NCBI RefSeq assembly: GCF_022201045.2
Contig: NC_068556.1
Span: 17,155,501-17,219,500, forward strand
Reading direction: 5' to 3'
Length of the DNA: 64,000 bases
DNA from: Citrus sinensis
Lineage: Eukaryota > Streptophyta > Magnoliopsida > Sapindales > Rutaceae
The position numbers and the translations under genes are program-made. Position 1 is the first letter of the stretch. Every line of letters starts with the position of its first letter. Under the pieces are notes generated by a model that saw only the letters and a program-made list of their open reading frames with translations, searched no databases and had not been told where the DNA came from. This document shows, one piece after another, positions 1-11,139 of this stretch.

Positions 1-240
1 AGAATCACACCACAATACAACATGAAACCAAAGACAAATAAAACAGAATAAAAGGGAAGCCGCGATTTTCCTCGCAATTTTCATGAATTTAACTCAAAAG
101 TTATTTTTAAGAAAAATAACTCGAAATTTAAAGAAAAATGCTTCATTTACGAGGTTATTATTATCATTATTGCTATTATTATTCATCAAACCTTATTTTT
201 GTGTTTCAAATATTTACTGGCCTTGTTGGCTAGTGGTAAT

Positions 241-1117
241 TAGGGATGGCAATAGGCACCGCCCGCAGCGGGTTTGCCATTACCAAACCCAAACCCGTAC
301 AAAATTTAAATTACTAAATCCACCCGCAATCCGTAGCGGGTTTTAATTTTTTTACAAAAATTCACCCGCAGCGGGTTTTAACAATTACCAAACCCGCAAT
401 GGTATTCGGCGAATTTTTTGCGGATTTTCGTATTTAAAATCACAAATGTTTAATATATAAATTTATAATAATAACCTCAAATTTCATATAACATACTCAA
501 TTTTATATTTAAATAATGTAAATGAAAAATTAAAATTTCCACATCAATTCAACACAAATTCTCAAATTTAAGTATAAATTACACAAATCTATTTAAAAAA
601 CACAAACTAGTATCTAAAAATAATAATTACATTTCATATTATCATTTAAAACAAGCTCCAAGAGAAGATATTTATTTCATTCACCACCATAAGCACCCAT
701 CCAACACAATGCCTATAATAATAATTAAGATTAATATTTTCAAATACTAATTCGAAGGAAAATGCCTTTAGTTTTCTTTAGATTATGACTTTAGAATAGA
801 ATATAGGCCACATACACACATACACAACTTTGAGCCTTTGGCTATTTGGTAATTTAATTAATGACATTATTTTCTTTATACATTTTTAGATTTAAATTAA
901 ATTAAAAATATTTGAAAAAAATATTGCGGGTTTGGTGGATATCCATACGGGTATCCACCGGATATAAGGTTAATACCAAACCCACCCGCATCCATGTGCA
1001 GGTTTTAATTTATAATACTAAACTCGCCCGCAACAGGTAAAATTACCCGCAACAGGCGGGTTTTGGCGGGTGAATTTGGGGGGATTTGTGAGTTTACGGG
1101 TACAATTGCCATCCCTA
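241..1117. mobile_element. Non-autonomous hAT-type element, 877 bp, perfect 8-bp target duplication
   Basis: The ends are 13-bp perfect inverted repeats: TAGGGATGGCAAT at 241-253 and its reverse complement at 1105-1117. They are flanked by identical 8-bp direct repeats GTGGTAAT at 233-240 and 1118-1125. An 8-bp target duplication with short TIRs is the hAT signature. Subterminal sequence near both ends is rich in GCGGGTTT/AAACCCGC-type motifs, which are common in hAT ends, and the interior is AT-rich with no transposase coding. Perfect ends and target site suggest a fairly recent insertion. It lies about 300 bp upstream of the bS20c start codon, so it may contribute to that gene's promoter region. 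Confidence 0.9.
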
Positions 1118-1418
1118 GTGGTAATTCATGGCCTTCTGTGTTGGGGGGTTGATTGATTTCTTCAAATTTTTTAGGCGCAACGACCTCTAGTAGATTGCCA
1201 CAATTTTGCAAATAAAATGGTAGAATCTGCGTATGGCCGGCCAGAAACGACGTCGTCAGTACAAGCAAGAACGACATGTCGTTCTATATGGATGAGACAG
1301 ATTATTAATTTGATTTTTTTATTACACAACAGATGGACTAAAGAGGAACTGCTCTATATCTTCATCACCCGTCCGACCCCCACTGTGGCCGAGTGGATAA
1401 ACAAAAACAAAGAGAGAG

Positions 1419-3752
1419 ATGGCACTTCACTGCTTATCATCATCGTCTTGTTTAACGATTCAATCAAAATTCAAGACCCTCTCACTAAACAACAACTCTT
1501 CTTCTCACTCCAGCTTCGCCACTTTCAAATCTCTCTGTTTCTCCAATAAGCTCTCCCACAATGTCTTCTCCACAGGTAATGTAATGTAACTTCTAACTCA
1601 CCCATCTCTCTCACTCTCTCTTGTATCATTTTTTTTTTTTGACAAATTCTTCTTCTTTTCTTTTTCCTGTTTGGTTGAGTTGAAAAATATGAAGAAAATG
1701 GTGAAAAGCTGGTAATTGATGGTTCATTTTGTGAGTTCTAAAGAATTGGGATAGGGAAAAAGGGGGGAAAAAAAACCCACCTCCAGTTAAACCAAACAGC
1801 TTGTGTAGTTATTCAAAATTGAGTTTTTTAGTCCAAAAATGCATACTTTATTGTAACGAAACGCTTAATTTGGTATTTCTTTACTTGTCTTTATTATTTA
1901 AATCGTTGGGCTTCTTTTGAGTGAATTCTGGGTGCTTTGTGAATCTAGGCTCCCTCACAATGAGCCCAATCCAGAGGCCAATGCGTCATTCAGTTGTTTG
2001 CAAGGCAGCTACTAAGAAGAAAGCTGATTCAGCTGCAAAGAGGGCTCGTCAAGCTGAGAAAAGGCGCATCTATAACAAATCTAGGAAATCTGAAGTCAAA
2101 ACCCGCATGAAGAAGGTATATGATGAATTTGCAAACTTAGTTTTAAAACTTATGTATTTTGCTTAGATTTACCCACTCCTTGTTATTAGATAATATGGTT
2201 TCTTTTACATAGAAATGTTTTGTTAGAAACGGATGAAGCTGTGCTTCTGAAATAAATAGGTCTTTTTGCTGCCAGTAAAGTTCACACTATCTCTTGTGCA
2301 TCATCATTTTGCATTTGATTAAAATTCATATGGTATTTGGTACTATTCAGTAAGAATTAAACTCTTTTAGGGAGGGAGTAGTATTTTCTGTTGAGAATTA
2401 GGGAGGGAGACCGGCAAAGATGATAGTGTTTCTTCAAAGTTTTCCTAAGTGTTCTACATGCTTCTACAATGTGAAGCATTTGTTAACAATTGGAATGTGA
2501 GACAATGCTAGTATAAGACATGAGCTTTAAGTGATGCTGCTCAATTTCTTTTTCGATGTACTTAAGAAATGGAAAGAAATCAAGAATTCTTGCGCATTAT
2601 TGTAACTGCATTTCTTCTCAACAGCATGCAAATTGAAAAGACAAATATATATGTGAGGCTTGTGTAGTCCTTTCCTGGACACAGATAGCCATGTTGCCTG
2701 GTGTATTTTTCAAGCAGAGAGCATGTTTCCTATGCTGCATCCTCATCTAAAAGGACCCATCTCCACATGTTGATGGTACCTATTCTGGCTGCGATAATAC
2801 TCGAAACGCTTCATTAAATGAAAGTTTCTAAAGTCAAAATCTTGAATTGGCTTTTGAGGGTGTTCTGTTGCCATTTATAGTTATGGTAGGGATTTTGAAA
2901 GGATTCGCCATTGTTTGTTTTAACTTATCACAGTTAGTGTAAGATGCTTGAGTTCTAATTTTGAAAAAATCTTGTACTTTGTGCATCATGCGGATGCTCA
3001 TGGAGTTCTTGGCTTTTTGTCCTGGAAAAAGTGTTCCTTGTGCGAGAACTAGGGCAGCATCACTTCTAGATTTTAGTTTTACCATTGACCGAATCATTTG
3101 AGGGAAGTCATATGGTAATAACAGTAAAGTGCGTTTTAAAGTTCATCTGTAAAACTGTATCATGCATAGAACTTAGAATTGGAATAATGGTATTTGATGA
3201 GTCATATCAAGTGTTAGGAATTGGATGGCTGTGGATGAAGAGAATTCTTAATTTATACGTTAAAGAGAGGGGTTCTCCTCTCCCCCTGTCTCTCTTTATG
3301 GCTGCTTGTGTGCTTATAATACTGCTGTTGATTTGTGTGCACAATGGTAAACCGTGATGATAGTGAAGGATGAGGTGGGTTTTAATGAAAATTTCTTCAA
3401 CGTCACAAAGTTATATTTTTGCTTATGCAAATATATGCAAAACTTTTTTGAAAATATGCAATGGAGATTATTTTGTTAAGTGTGATTGTGTCATAAAGTT
3501 TTTGCTCTCTGATTCCAGGTTTTGGAAGCACTGGATGGGCTCAGGAAGAAACCTGATGCACAACCTGAGGAAGTTCTTCCAGTTGAGAAGCTGATTGCAG
3601 AGGCGTATTCAGTTATCGACAAAGCAGTGAAAGTGGGAACGTTGCACAGGAACACTGGTGCTCGCAGAAAGTCCCGGCTTGCTAGGAGAAAGAAGGCTGT
3701 GGAGATTCACCATGGCTGGTATACCCCTACTCCTGCAGAAACGGTCCAATGA
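1419..3752 (+). CDS. RPS20: Plastid 30S ribosomal protein bS20c, 3 exons, 185 aa
   Basis: Exons are 1419-1575, 1949-2115 and 3519-3752. All junctions are GT/AG, the coding lengths (157+167+234) sum to a multiple of three, and the frame stays open to TGA at 3750-3752. Residues 1-70 are Ser/Thr-rich with few acidic residues, like a plastid transit peptide. The mature part begins near AATKKKADSAAKRARQAEKR (about residue 72) and shows the highly basic helical S20 pattern, ending in GARRKSRLARRKKAVE and a short plant tail. bS20 binds 16S rRNA and helps assemble the 30S subunit; here that would be in the chloroplast. The start at 1419 is the first ATG giving a transit peptide. Intron 2 is about 1.4 kb. 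A partial copy of exon 1 is at 22500-22812. Confidence 0.92.
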
Positions 3753-4334
3753 AAAGGGAGGAGCATGTGGGAAAATAAGTTGTTCTGTTTCTTAATGTAG
3801 AGGTTGTGAACTGTCACATTTTTGTTATTATATACTGTGTCTCCTTCATTTTTCTGCCTCTTTTGTTAAAACTTGTACATTTGAATGTGCCTTTTGACCT
3901 ATCAAAGTTGGCATTGGCTAGTTAGGTCCACATTGAAACTTCTGATACAGCAGCATGGCAAGAAAAGATTGTGTTGTAAGAATGATATGCTGGCTGCTGC
4001 TCCCTGAATTAAATTGCTCTGCGTGTGTAGCAAGTGGCAAAAACCCTAAGCAAGGGGCTGAATTGGTAACACACAGTACTAACACATTCACAATGTGTGA
4101 CCGCATGGCAGTGCATATTCAGAATGCACAGTATGCAGCAAAACTACGACTAAACCTTCAGAATCGATGGGGATGCTCATGGGATGGTCTTATCAAAAGC
4201 ATTAGCTCAAAGACACTAGCCCAACTACTAAATTTAATCAATGAAAATGGTTTCAATCCTAGAAAAGAAGTGGATGGTAATATCTTTTGTTTGTTATAAA
4301 ACTGAAAAGGTAGACCTTCGAACATTTTTTTTTT
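3753..4334. other. 3' flank of bS20c, no gene seen
   Basis: The 3' UTR presumably ends within the first 200 bp, where the sequence is T-rich. The remainder has short open frames in several phases but no recognisable protein or codon pattern. Confidence 0.5.
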
Positions 4335-4969
4335 GGGGAAAAGGACATTCAATCCCCCAACGTTTAGGGAAAGGGACAAAAAATTCCTCAATGTTTAAAA
4401 AAAGACTTATAACTTCATTTCCGTTAACAAACACCGTTTGTTTTAACAGTAAATTTATTTTTAATTTTTAATTACTATTATACCCTTATAATAAATATAA
4501 ATTAATATATTGATTTGAGACATGTCACAATTAATATTTTTTTAAAAGCTTAAAATTGAGATACAATTACATTTTTGCCAAAATTATTTGCTATATATTA
4601 TACCTTTCTAATAATAATAATATGGTTTTGATTCCTCAAAGAAAAAAGGTTTAATCAAATTTCATTTTATTAGTAATAATCACATATGAAAGGTTTGATC
4701 ATTAGAAAGGTATAATTTGGGCAAAAATGTAATTGTATCTCAATTTTTAGTTTAAAAAAAATATTAATTGTGACATGTCTCAAATCAATATATTAATTTA
4801 TATTTATTATAAGGGTATAATAGTAATTAAAAATTAAAAATTAAAAATAAATTTATTGTTAAAACAAACGGTGTTTGTTAACGGAAAGGAGGTTATAAGT
4901 CATTTTTGAAACGTTGAGGGGTTTTTTGTCCCTTTTCCTAAACGTTGGGGGGTTGAATGTCCTTTTCCC
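4335..4969. mobile_element. Long-inverted-repeat (foldback/Mutator-like) MITE, about 635 bp
   Basis: The left arm begins GGGGAAAAGGACATTCAA and the right arm ends with the near-complement TTGAATGTCCTTTTCCC. Inverted similarity continues inward for about 300 bp per arm, with only a short loop near 4630-4680. Both ends sit in runs of T, so the target duplication cannot be resolved. Long TIRs and no coding capacity fit a Mutator-like or foldback MITE. Single-stranded DNA or a transcript from this region would form a long hairpin and could feed small-RNA production; that is inference. Confidence 0.8.
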
Positions 4970-5927
4970 TTTTTTTATATTTTATTGAAGGAAAATTATC
5001 ATTGAATCACCTCTCTTTTGTCTTATATTTATCTAACCATCATAAAATTTTAACATATTTTTTGCACCACCTTTCTTTTTAAATTTGTATCAACTAGCCA
5101 CTTTTGTACTAACACAATTACATAATTTAAATAAAATGATAATTTTATATTTTTATTCCTAAATAAATTAAAAGACCATTCTTATTTTATAAAGCTTTAA
5201 AAATAAAAAATTATAATTATAAAAATACCCCTAAATTTAATAAAAAATAAATCCCAAAATATAATTATAATTATAAACAGCCGTGCTGCTGGTCTGGATT
5301 TTGCTTAGTCGTGCATGCAATGAGATAAAAATAAATTATTTATTTTATGAATAGCGATGGGAGATGATTCCCAGATGCTTTTATTTTTAAATAAATTATT
5401 TTCATTTTTCACCCTTTGCTCTTTGATAATTCTTTATTTCTTTTCGAAGCCATTAGCAAATTTATGAAGAAAAGTTTTTTTTTTTAAGGAAAAAAAAGGA
5501 ACTGTGAAATACTTTCATCTTCTAGTTAGAGAGGATTGATTAGAAACCTGGATATACTTGGTAAAGGGGGATTTCGTGATTTACGTATAGCGAGTGAGCG
5601 AGATATTGGTGTAGTCCAATCAAAGGTTCTTTAAGGGATTATATTGCAGGTGGATGCATACAACCTCACTCGACCGTGTAAATTCTTTGATAGCAGTATG
5701 AAAAGAATCCACAATTTTCTGTTTAAATTTAGTTTCTCCTCTTTAACTCTCTTTTCTCTGATTTGAAAGGTGATCTCTTTTGCTATTCCAATACTCCATC
5801 AAAGAAAATTGTCATTGGTTAAGATCATCTGATTTTACTTCTTTTAACTGGTAATTATTGTAATCTTATATGTAATTAAATGTAATAAGTCAGTAGTTTG
5901 TTTACTTCTTTACTTGTATAAGACTTG
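4970..5927. other. AT-rich spacer, no gene seen
   Basis: Contains poly-A and poly-T runs and no coding pattern I can support. It ends at the left LTR of the gag-only element. Confidence 0.4.
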
Positions 5928-6256
5928 TGTTATGTTCTAAATTATATTATAAGCAATAAAGAAGGAAGGAAAAATACGGTTGTTCGAGAGAACCGTTCTC
6001 TCTATAAAAGAAGCATTAAGCAAGTGAATAGCCTCCTCTATTCATTCACTTTTCAGTTTAAATACAACACATGTTACATGACAATGTAACTTACAATAAC
6101 TGAATGAAACTGCTAGAAGATAGTAATTAAAATACAAATTAACTTCCATTACAACTCACTAACATGACTTACTAACTCAACTAATAAAACTCAACACTAA
6201 TGGAATGCCTAGCCAATTCTTACGTAAACAACATGCATAAATAAATTAAGCTCACA
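5928..6256 (-). repeat. 3' LTR of the gag-only element
   Basis: Near-identical to 7352-7681, with roughly 15 substitutions and a 1-bp length difference by eye. Preceded on the minus strand by a purine-rich tract at about 6257-6275 (AAGGGGGGTAGAATGA). Confidence 0.85.
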
Positions 6257-6285
6257 TCATTCTACCCCCCTTAGAATGAACCTTG

Positions 6286-7328
6286 TCCTCAAGGTTGAAT
6301 CACTAGCAACGTTTTCAAGTGCCTTTTGACTTTCTTCATCTAAAACCTCATCATCTTCATGAGATGCTTCAATCATAAATAAGCGAGGAGTACGACACTT
6401 ATGTCCAGGAGCAAACTTGTCATCACAATAGTAACATAATCCACGTTCTCACCGATCCTTTGCCTCACTTGGAGTCAAACGTTTAAAAGTTGATGGTGGT
6501 GTGGCATTAGGCTGAGTTCTCAACAACCCTGTACTCGAAGTACCCTTTTTAGGAGAACTAGGAGATAGAGAACAAGGCATGAAATTCTTTTGACAGAGGT
6601 TGTACTTTTCCTCAACAAGCCTTGCAAGACCTATAACAGTGGACAACGAACGAGGTCGTTGCATCTTCACTTCCAATCGTATCTCATTTTTTAGTCCCCC
6701 AACAATGACCCTACTAAAAAGGGCTCAGGCAAATCATCCACCAAGTGGGAAAGTTTCTCAAACTCTTCTTGGTAAGCAATAACACTTGTTCGTTGTCTTA
6801 ACTGGGATAAATCCTCCGCTGCATGCCTCCATCATCAAATTTTGTTGGTCCGAATCTTTTGAGAAGAGCGCTCGAAAACTCAGTCTAGGTGACTGAGCCC
6901 TTAGTTTTTGTCATCCATCGATACCATTGAAGCGCTGCTCCTTCAAGATGGAAATTTGCAAGTTGCACTTGCTACTCCTCTGTAATATTTTGAGTATCAA
7001 AATATTGTTCAGCCCGATAAATCCATCCATATGGGTCCACACCATTACAATTTGGAAAGTGCAACTTCAGCCGTCGCACAAGGTTATTGTCAACAGATTT
7101 AATAGAAGAGCTAGATGGTTCAACAGTTTGTGAGTGATCTCTTGGCATTAAATGGTTGCCAACGTTTGTACTGACTTGAGCATATTGAACACTCAATTTA
7201 TCACACATAGACGTCAAACTTTGAAGTTTGCTAAGGACCTCCTGCATGATTGCATCTTGGTTCTCAATCTTCTCAGTAATAAAAGCTTTGAAATCTGCAT
7301 CTTTCTTTTGTCTTGTAGCTTCAGCCAT
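6286..7328 (-). pseudogene. Retrotransposon gag polyprotein, broken
   Basis: The minus-strand reading starts at 7328 (MAEATRQKKD), just downstream of the primer site. A predicted helical N-terminus of about 60 residues is followed by the gypsy gag motif around FPNCNGVDPYGWIYRAEQYF. After an interruption near 6970 the open reading resumes at 6676-6449 and ends in a zinc knuckle of type CxxCxxxFxPGHxC coded near 6420. No protease motif follows. Stops and a frame change separate the parts, so no full-length Gag would be made. Confidence 0.75.
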
Positions 7329-7337
7329 GGAACGACT

Positions 7338-7349
7338 GCTCTGATACCA
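7338..7349 (-). other. Primer-binding site, initiator tRNA-Met
   Basis: Reads TGGTATCAGAGC on the minus strand, exactly complementary to the 3' end of plant initiator tRNA-Met including CCA, two bases inside the LTR. Confidence 0.9.
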
Positions 7350-7351
7350 AA

Positions 7352-7681
7352 TGTTATGTTCTAAATTATATTATAAGCAATAAAGAAGGAAGGAAAAATA
7401 CGGTTGTTCGAGAGAACCGTTCTCTCCAGAAAAAAAGCATTAAGCAAGTGAATAACCTCCTCTATTCATTCACTTTTCCAGTTTAAATACAACACAGGTT
7501 ACTTGACAATGTAACTTACAATAACTGAATGAAACTACTAGACAATAATAATTAAAATACAAATTAACTTCCATTACAACTCACTAACATGACTCACTGA
7601 CTCAACTAATAAAACTCAACACTAATGGGACGCCTAGCCAATTCTTACGTAAACAACATGCATAAATAAATTAAGCTCACA
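7352..7681 (-). repeat. 5' LTR of the gag-only element
   Basis: Right-hand copy of the 330-bp direct repeat and the upstream LTR in the element's own orientation. It begins TGTTATGTTC and ends GCTCACA on the plus strand. Confidence 0.85.
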
Positions 7682-7986
7682 TTAACCTGTTATGGGGCTC
7701 GGCTAGCATTTGCTCTTTCTTCTCTCTTGTACTATTTTCACTTTCTTTTAGTTAATATATTTTCCTAGCTCACTTAGTTGAGGTTCCATTAAAAAAAAAA
7801 AAAACTTCTTTGTTTGTATGATCTGTTATGGGGCTCAGTAGATTTAGCTTTGTAAATCCTTATTTTCTCGTCTAATGGGTTTGATGTTTTGAAATGCTTG
7901 TTGAAGGTTTTCAATGTCTAAATGAAAATTAAGTTGGTCATTGAGTATTAATATTATCTATATTCACGGCCTTTATTCATGGAATA
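7682..7986. other. Spacer between two retrotransposons
   Basis: AT-rich, with two copies of TGTTATGGGGCTC about 140 bp apart. It ends in GAATA (7982-7986), the left target duplication of the Athila element. No gene seen. Confidence 0.4.
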
Positions 7987-9268
7987 TGTTGTACAAATTT
8001 TATTGAACTCGCAAGCGCACGAATCTTTTGTAGAATAGATTAATGGTAACGAGTGTCAATCCCACGAGGAGGTAGATTTTAATTACGTGTAGAGTTAATT
8101 TTTGAATTGGGTAATTGGATTTGTGGTGGAAATAATTTGGAATATTCTAAAACTTAAATTAAAATGGCGAGAATAAATTGAAGAGAAATCTATTGAAATG
8201 AAGCACTTGGGTATCCGGATCCGTATCAACATGCACCATGGGTTAAATATTCCTTATTAGTGCCAATTAAATCATGAGGGGGAATCCACAGCTCATGAAC
8301 CACACTCTAATCAATATGGTGCTAAGGGCTTATCGTGCCAAATAATAATAACCTTGTACTAGGGAGCCGGTGAAACCAGGGCGGTATCTAGACAAGATTA
8401 TTATTATTTATCGACAAAAAGTCAAAACATCCACAATAATTAGAGGGGAAGAGAAAGTAAATTTACCAAATAAAGCCCATGACACATGTTGAGACTTCAC
8501 CTTCAACCCAAACTTGAAAGAAAATTAGCTACTCATAATTGAACTAGGGGTAAAATGAAAATTTATTAAAATACGTAGAAAATACAAGATGAAGAAGGAA
8601 TTACAGAAAATAGAGCCCAAAAATGGATTCAGAGATATCAAATTAAGGGGAGAAGGCCCCCTTTTTATAGATACATTTAGTAAATCATGACCATCGGATT
8701 AAAAACAGTTTGGACGCTCATGATTGTGCCACGTCATCAGTCAATAGTACGCAGTTTGACCACACAATTTGAACAGTGACACGGTTTGGTTGAAAATAAT
8801 CCTGTGTATATGCATGTACCATACGTACGATTTTTAGTCCACTAACACGCTGCCACGTCACCGATCAACAGTGTATATAAATTTTGTCCAATAGAATCGT
8901 GACACCTCATCAGTCAATGCCACATCATCGATCCGTATGTGTGAATAGTGTCGTGAACAGTATCATGGACAGTATCGTACATGTGAATAGTGTCGTACAT
9001 GTAAACAATGACATTTTCCCTTTTATGCTCCTCTTAAGGTTTTCTACTGTCCTGAGTTCAAAAGTGATGTCCGTTTTGCCGTTTGATTTCTCGTTCATTG
9101 TGAAATGACCATGATGCCCCTAAAATACATAAAATACTTAATTAAAATAAAACACACGTAATTAAATTACAAGAAGTTTAAATACATAAAAGTAAGGGTG
9201 TTAGTAAGACTTGAAATGTAAAATGACGATTTTCTCCTTTATAAATATACATTTTCTAACACTCAACA
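7987..9268 (-). repeat. Athila 3' LTR (1282 bp)
   Basis: Begins TGTTGTACAAATTTT and ends ACTCAACA on the plus strand. The partner is 18933-20231. It contains several related copies of a GCCACGTCATCAGTCAA-type motif at 8728-8744, 8852-8868, 8901-8917 and 8919-8934. Confidence 0.93.
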
Positions 9269-9283
9269 CACCCCCTAACCAGT
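9269..9283 (-). other. Athila polypurine tract
   Basis: Reads TGGTTAGGGGGTG on the minus strand, directly against the 3' LTR. This is the expected place to prime plus-strand DNA synthesis. Confidence 0.7.
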
Positions 9284-11139
9284 TTATTGTTAGTCCCTAG
9301 CAAATAAAGTGAAAACAAAATTCAAACCCAAAATAATTTTTTTTAAAACAATCTTGTGTATTCAATCAGATTAATGATAGCAATCAAATAAAAATATAAG
9401 CATTATCTCCAGTCTAAAGAAATATCACACCCACATCAACCATCCACATGAATCAGCTCAGTAGACTTTGTCACAGCTGTTTTCAGGAATGACATGTCAA
9501 ACCCCAAAATCTCACTGGAAGTAGTGACACTTTCACAAGGAAATTAAACCCAATAAAAATAGCCACTTCAATGAATGCTGAATTTGAGAGAAAATAATAA
9601 AGAAATAATGTCACACGCTCTTACCAAGATGAAAGAAATGTGCCATCAGCTCAGAAATAATACGATCTCAAGTCAAACAAAAATACTAGTCAACCCAATT
9701 TATTTATTTATTTTTTATTATGCACCACTACATCTTTTTAGCCCATATAACTAGCTTATACTCCAGACTATAGTTCCTTAAAATCAAGAAGGACTTTTAT
9801 TAGGACGTAACGTATACTAAGGACATGGCTAACAAAGGAGGGAAAATAAAGAAAACAAAGTGTATGTTTGAGAAAAATGCAGATATTTTTTTTTTGGAAG
9901 TTGCAAGGTGGATTTCACATATTATTATTTTTTTTAACAACAATTTATTTTTTGTTTTTTTTTTTGGCTTTTGTTTGGCACAACTTCACTGAACAAAATA
10001 ATTATTTACATTTTTCTCAAACATAAATAGGTGATGGAACTTATAAGATATCGGGTAATACTCCAAATCAGAGTAGGTCAAGATGATAAGTTTGACAAAG
10101 AAATTTTTTTTTTTTAAAGGCTCAAAAGGGTTAACTGTGAATATTTCACAAAAGGGATGGCTAGAAAGGGTCAAACGGATCAAATATGGCATTTCCATCG
10201 TCTTTTAGGGCTCTAAATAATCTTCCATATCTACTAGTTGATGGGCCTCCAGATGTAGCAACACACATTTTTTTCTCTTTTTTTTTAATTTAACAATTTT
10301 ATTTTAAGGGTTAACTCAAAAGAAATCTAGAAATCGTGTATAAAATAATAAACTGCTAAGTTATATGAAGAATGGGCAAAATAGTTACTCTCCAAGAAAA
10401 ACGACATGCTTAAAAACTCACTTGGTACTTATTATGACATGTTCATTCCTTCAAGCAACTCATATTTGTCTCCGACATCAACATGTAGAGTAGCAAACAT
10501 GGCGTAACATCACTTAAGACCAAAGATAATACAAATACTAAAATTTAAAATTCATCATGTCATCCAATGTTAAAATAAATCACACAATTTTTTTTCAAAC
10601 AACATTCTACCCCCCAACCTATTCTAAACATGAAAGGAAAATATGCATGCAAAAATGTGAAAATGATCTAGAAAAACTAATTAGAAAAGTTACACTTAAA
10701 ATGATACAAAAAGAAAATATTTTTTTTTTAACTAAGAAGATGCGTTTCTAGGCACTACATTTCATATTCAGCCATCTTCGACTCAAAATTTTGAAAATGT
10801 ATATTTATAAAGGAGAAATTAAAAAGAAGAAGTAAAAAAAAATGAATATCAAAGCTTAATAAAGAAAAAGAAAATGTCTGGAATTTTTTTTTTTTAAACG
10901 AAGAAGACGCGTTTCTAGAGTAACTACACTTCATATTCAGCCATCTTTAACACAAAAAGTTAGCAACAGTTAGTTTCTACAACAAAAAATTAGTAAAAAC
11001 TTAACCAAGATTGAAGCATTCCACAATTGTCAACTATTCCCTCCCCCCAACGAGAACGATACATTGTACTCAATGTTTTAAAGGAAAGAAGTAGAGTTTA
11101 GAAGACATCACCTGGGTGGTGCAACATAAAAGAAAATAT
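9284..11139. other. Athila non-coding region downstream of the LOG-like ORF
   Basis: AT-rich, with poly-T and poly-A runs and no open reading frame of substance. A stretch of about 60 bp containing GCGTTTCTAG and CATATTCAGCCATCTT occurs twice, at about 10735-10795 and 10893-10955, as a local duplication. Confidence 0.5.

Larger units (their letters stand above)
5928..7681 (-). mobile_element. Gag-only non-autonomous LTR retrotransposon (Ty3/gypsy type), 1.75 kb
   Basis: Two direct repeats of about 330 bp bound a 1.1 kb interior. On the minus strand the LTRs run TGTGAGC...ATAACA (TG...CA). Next to the right LTR is a 12-nt initiator-Met tRNA primer site, and next to the left LTR a G-rich polypurine tract, so the element reads right to left. 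The interior codes only for a degraded gag with a zinc knuckle; there is no protease, RT or integrase. The flanking 5 bp (ACTTG and TTAAC) do not match, so there is no visible target duplication. Mobilisation would need enzymes supplied in trans. Confidence 0.85.

Noticed and set aside
1217..1549. 110-codon open frame over the bS20c first exon
   Set aside because: It is in the wrong frame; the bS20c exon reads from 1419 and splices correctly to the S20 domain.
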